Source: JBCCRH01 sp039208045 (GTDB taxonomy: Bacteria > Bacteroidota > Bacteroidia > Chitinophagales > Saprospiraceae). Taken from it: a DNA stretch of 16,937 nt. This document shows, piece after piece, positions 16,101-16,937 of this stretch. The position numbers and the translations under genes are program-made. Numbering within the stretch: the stretch's first letter is position 1; the number at the start of each line of letters is the position of its first letter. The notes beneath the pieces are model-generated. The model was not told the origin of the DNA and did not search any database. It saw only the letters and a program-made list of their open reading frames with translations. The stretch is taken from assembly GCA_039208045.1 (NCBI GenBank), contig JBCCRH010000074.1, positions 1-16,937 on the forward strand, written 5' to 3'.

Positions 16101-16380
16101 ATTCTTCATAACCGGTATAGCTTACCGTAATTTTGTAAGGACCACCTACACGCATATTCGGAATGCGATAAAGCCCCTCCACATTGGTAGAATTACCATA
16201 GGTAGTTCCGGTTGGTGTGTGCACAGCCAAAATGTTAGCACCAATTAGTGGCTGTCCATCTTCATCGATAACCTTACCATTTAAGGACGATGTGGTAACA
16301 CCCTGAGCAAAAATAGCAGTGCTTAGACACACCATAACTGCTATCAAGCCGAGTGTTTTAAAAAAATTAGAAATTTTCAT
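13138..16380 (-). CDS. Oar-like TonB-dependent outer-membrane receptor
   Basis: A 1080-residue outer-membrane protein. It has a signal peptide (1-26, ending STAIFAQ), a carboxypeptidase-regulatory-like beta-sandwich (about 32-113, NGKVIDEDGQPLIGANI), then a TonB plug-like region (about 120-260, with ITEEQINALPTVARSLGDFTRLTPQ, IYIDGAVNND and GGFAGAAISAITRSGTNNWRG) and a long beta-barrel rich in aromatic and Asn/Asp segments, ending in RWQMNLGVRYIFE as expected of a final barrel strand. The order matches the Oar-type TonB-dependent receptors common in Bacteroidota rather than SusC; no SusD gene is adjacent. It should take up a substrate using energy from TonB-ExbBD; the substrate is not visible from sequence. 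Regulation may involve the divergent intergenic region with GTTAA repeats. It ends at hairpin C, followed by a terminator. Confidence 0.92.
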   Translation of the reverse strand: MKISNFFKTLGLIAVMVCLSTAIFAQGVTTSSLNGKVIDEDGQPLIGANILAVHTPTGTTYGNSTNVEGLYRIPNMRVGGPYKITVSYTGYEELVKEGIFLRLGQSFNFSITLSESAVQLAGIEVVAARNDIFDGNRTGAETTITEEQINALPTVARSLGDFTRLTPQSTATEGNDGFALSFAGQNNRYNAIYIDGAVNNDVFGLAGSGTNGGQTGVSPIALDAIEELQISIAPFDVRVGGFAGAAISAITRSGTNNWRGTVYTFYRDENFVRDELAGATIEPFTAQTTGLSIGGPIIKDKLFFFFNGEIQRETTPLPFSLGEYIGDSGEAELNNLVSVLQNTYNYDPGTFTNNERFLDSEKFNLKFDYNFDQNNKFALRLGWVRADNLEGVQSDFNTIAFLNSSERFVSNTYSGTFEWNSIIGSTMANNLTVGFTAVRDDRDPNGTDFPYVFIDDGSGSLFFGSERFSTANLLNTNTLTVTDNFEIYAGNHTITLGTHLEFFRAENLFVPFNFGAYEFASVEDFVSGAAPVEYERSFSLVDNVIGDESDAIAAFNSSILGFYIQDEVQVTDDFKVTVGLRVDQPIYDETPTNEDFNNNTIPLLEESWDLRGARTGQFIEEQLQFSPRFGFNWDVNGLGRTQIRGGLGIFTSRAPLVWVGGAYNNYGLNRGTTFDIPDQFEPDPGKQPPGEVDLSNPTPSGDIDLFAEDFQLPQFLKANLVVDQKLGNGLVANFDFLYTRTIVNVAYQNVNLKPSTQSLTGTPDNRLIYDRRDEIDPTYGRVLLGYNVNDGYAYNLTASLTKNFNNGFFGTLAYSFGDSYAVFDGTSSQNSSQWRGLHAVNGRNIEQGLTRSDFAAGSRIIGGLTYEIPYAIAENFSGKSTFSLIYEGQQGRPYSYIYNDRGGLNNEDSRERNLIYVPENREDIILVEDNGLSPDQQWALLDRFIDEDPYLSTVRGQYAQRNQNFAPWSNVVDLRFLQDFTFAAGGKDHTIQLTVDIVNFTNLLNPSWGQRPLLGGFGNVELLNFEGFIADPATGENTVPTFSFDPNNLNSQNEIRTRLDDAGIQSSRWQMNLGVRYIFE

Positions 16381-16425
16381 AAACTAGTGATTTGATGAAA
16401 TGAAAACTCGATCATTAAGACAGGA

Positions 16426-16433
16426 CAAAATTA
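16426..16433 (-). promoter_or_regulatory. Predicted -7 element of the TonB receptor gene
   Basis: TAATTTTG (- strand) matches TAnnTTTG exactly, about 46 bp upstream of the ATG. No TTTG is seen at the usual -33 spacing, so promoter strength or activator dependence is unknown. Confidence 0.45.
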
Positions 16434-16443
16434 GTGCAGCATT

Positions 16444-16515
16444 GTTAAGGGTATGTAAATCAAAAATTAGGTTTTGTGGGTATTTATGTTAACTGTTTGT
16501 TAACTCAGTGTTAAG
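16444..16515. repeat. Helically phased GTTAA repeats between divergent genes
   Basis: GTTAAC at 16488-16493, GTTAAC at 16499-16504 and GTTAAG at 16510-16515 start exactly 11 bp apart. A further GTTAAG at 16444-16449 lies 44 bp (4 x 11) before the first. The array is between the two divergent start codons, close to the predicted receptor promoter. Same-face repeats of this sort usually mark cooperative binding by a regulator; none is identified. Confidence 0.5.
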
Positions 16516-16578
16516 AGGGATAAAAAATTATTAAGCGCTAGAATCAATAGCAATTCAGACAACCTTGAAGGGCTAGGA

Positions 16579-16611
16579 TTGTTACATGCGCTTGAATTTT
16601 TTATACTTTTA
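16579..16611 (+). promoter_or_regulatory. Weak predicted promoter for the secreted nuclease-like gene
   Basis: TTG (16579-16581) and TACTTTTA (16604-16611, 7 of 8 to TAnnTTTG) are 22 bp apart, 12 bp before the ATG. The leader would be very short, so this is only a candidate. Confidence 0.3.
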
Positions 16612-16623
16612 ACAAAAAACGTT

Positions 16624-16937
16624 ATGAAGCATTTGATTACACTTTTTGCCTTATTAATGACTACTACTTTTGTAGTTGGCCAAAGTGATTTAATTATCAC
16701 GGGAGTTATTGACGGACCTCTTCCGGGAGGTACTCCCAAAGCCGTCGAACTTTATGCCTTGGCTGATATTCCGGACCTAAGCATTTATGGTCTTGGTGCC
16801 GCTAATAATGGCGGGGGCTCTGATGGAGAAGAATTCACCTTTCCAGCGGTAAGCCTTGCAGAAGGATCATTTATCTACATTACCACTGACAATGTGCAGT
16901 TCGAGGCCTTTTTTGGCTTTTCAGCGGACTATGTAAG
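16624..16937 (+). CDS. 5' part of a secreted lamin-tail or extracellular-nuclease-like protein
   Basis: Cut by the right edge; 104 residues are visible. It has a signal peptide (1-19, MKHLITLFALLMTTTFVVGQ), then LIITGVIDGPLPGGTPKAVELYALADI, DLSIYGLGAANNGGGSDG and a continuing beta-rich segment ending FGFSADYV. This opening, with an intact KAVELY core, resembles the lamin-tail (LTD)-like domain found at the N-terminus of secreted endonucleases and other T9SS cargo proteins in Bacteroidota. I cannot see the catalytic part, so the product name stays general. Divergent from the TonB receptor, 243 bp apart. Confidence 0.75.
   Translation, partial: MKHLITLFALLMTTTFVVGQSDLIITGVIDGPLPGGTPKAVELYALADIPDLSIYGLGAANNGGGSDGEEFTFPAVSLAEGSFIYITTDNVQFEAFFGFSADYV

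Noticed and set aside
16500..16739. Open frame on the - strand across the divergent promoter and the start of the nuclease-like gene
   Set aside because: Antisense to a clear signal peptide and its promoter region; no supporting features.
13138..16937. SusCD-type polysaccharide utilisation locus
   Set aside because: The receptor is Oar-like, no SusD homologue or glycoside hydrolase is adjacent, and the partner gene is nuclease-like.
1..16937. Defence island, prophage, toxin-antitoxin pair or biosynthetic cluster
   Set aside because: No transposase, integrase, restriction, toxin or synthase gene is seen; the coding content is ordinary envelope and metabolic genes.

Overview
The window reads as a chromosomal segment from a Bacteroidota bacterium, most likely of the Saprospiria (Lewinella/Haliscomenobacter-like) or a near relative. 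The evidence is a secreted multidomain protein with SprB-type repeats and a C-terminal type IX secretion (T9SS) sorting domain, a roughly 1080-residue Oar-like TonB-dependent receptor with an N-terminal carboxypeptidase-regulatory-like domain, a DUF4230 protein, mostly absent Shine-Dalgarno sequences, and several matches to the Bacteroidota -7 promoter element TAnnTTTG. The lineage call is inference from gene content; no rRNA or tRNA gene is present.

Layout, left to right. (1) The 3' end of an unidentified gene (+). (2) A large T9SS-secreted surface/adhesin-like protein (+), convergent with (3) a CNNM/CBS-domain membrane protein of the CorC/HlyC class (-); their stop codons sit in a cluster of 23-bp repeats and hairpins. 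(4) A periplasmic triple-LysM protein (-). (5) An orphan NarL/FixJ-type response regulator (-). (6) A likely two-gene operon on the - strand: a DinB-family metalloprotein followed by a membrane-anchored DUF4230 protein. (7) A 163-bp imperfect palindromic, MITE-like element directly before (8) folP (dihydropteroate synthase, +), which is tightly coupled to (9) an uncharacterised membrane protein with a possible SPOR-like C-terminus. (10) A glycerophosphodiester phosphodiesterase (-), convergent with 9. (11) The Oar-like TonB-dependent receptor (-), divergent from (12) the 5' end of a secreted, lamin-tail/extracellular-nuclease-like protein (+), with an 11-bp-phased GTTAA repeat between them.

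Most of the genes are housekeeping or cell-envelope functions: outer-membrane transport, secreted surface proteins, peptidoglycan binding, folate synthesis and ion transport. I see no defence system, prophage, CRISPR array, transposase, integrase or biosynthetic cluster. The most unusual material is non-coding. Stop codons of several unrelated genes lie inside perfect inverted repeats. Three of these share a 12-nt loop (TCGACTTCGCTC or a close variant) while their stems differ and stay base-paired. Other candidates are a MITE-like palindrome next to folP and the helically phased GTTAA repeats. No gene-free stretch exceeds 300 bases; the longest (6702-6977, 9484-9745, 16381-16623) are described as individual features.
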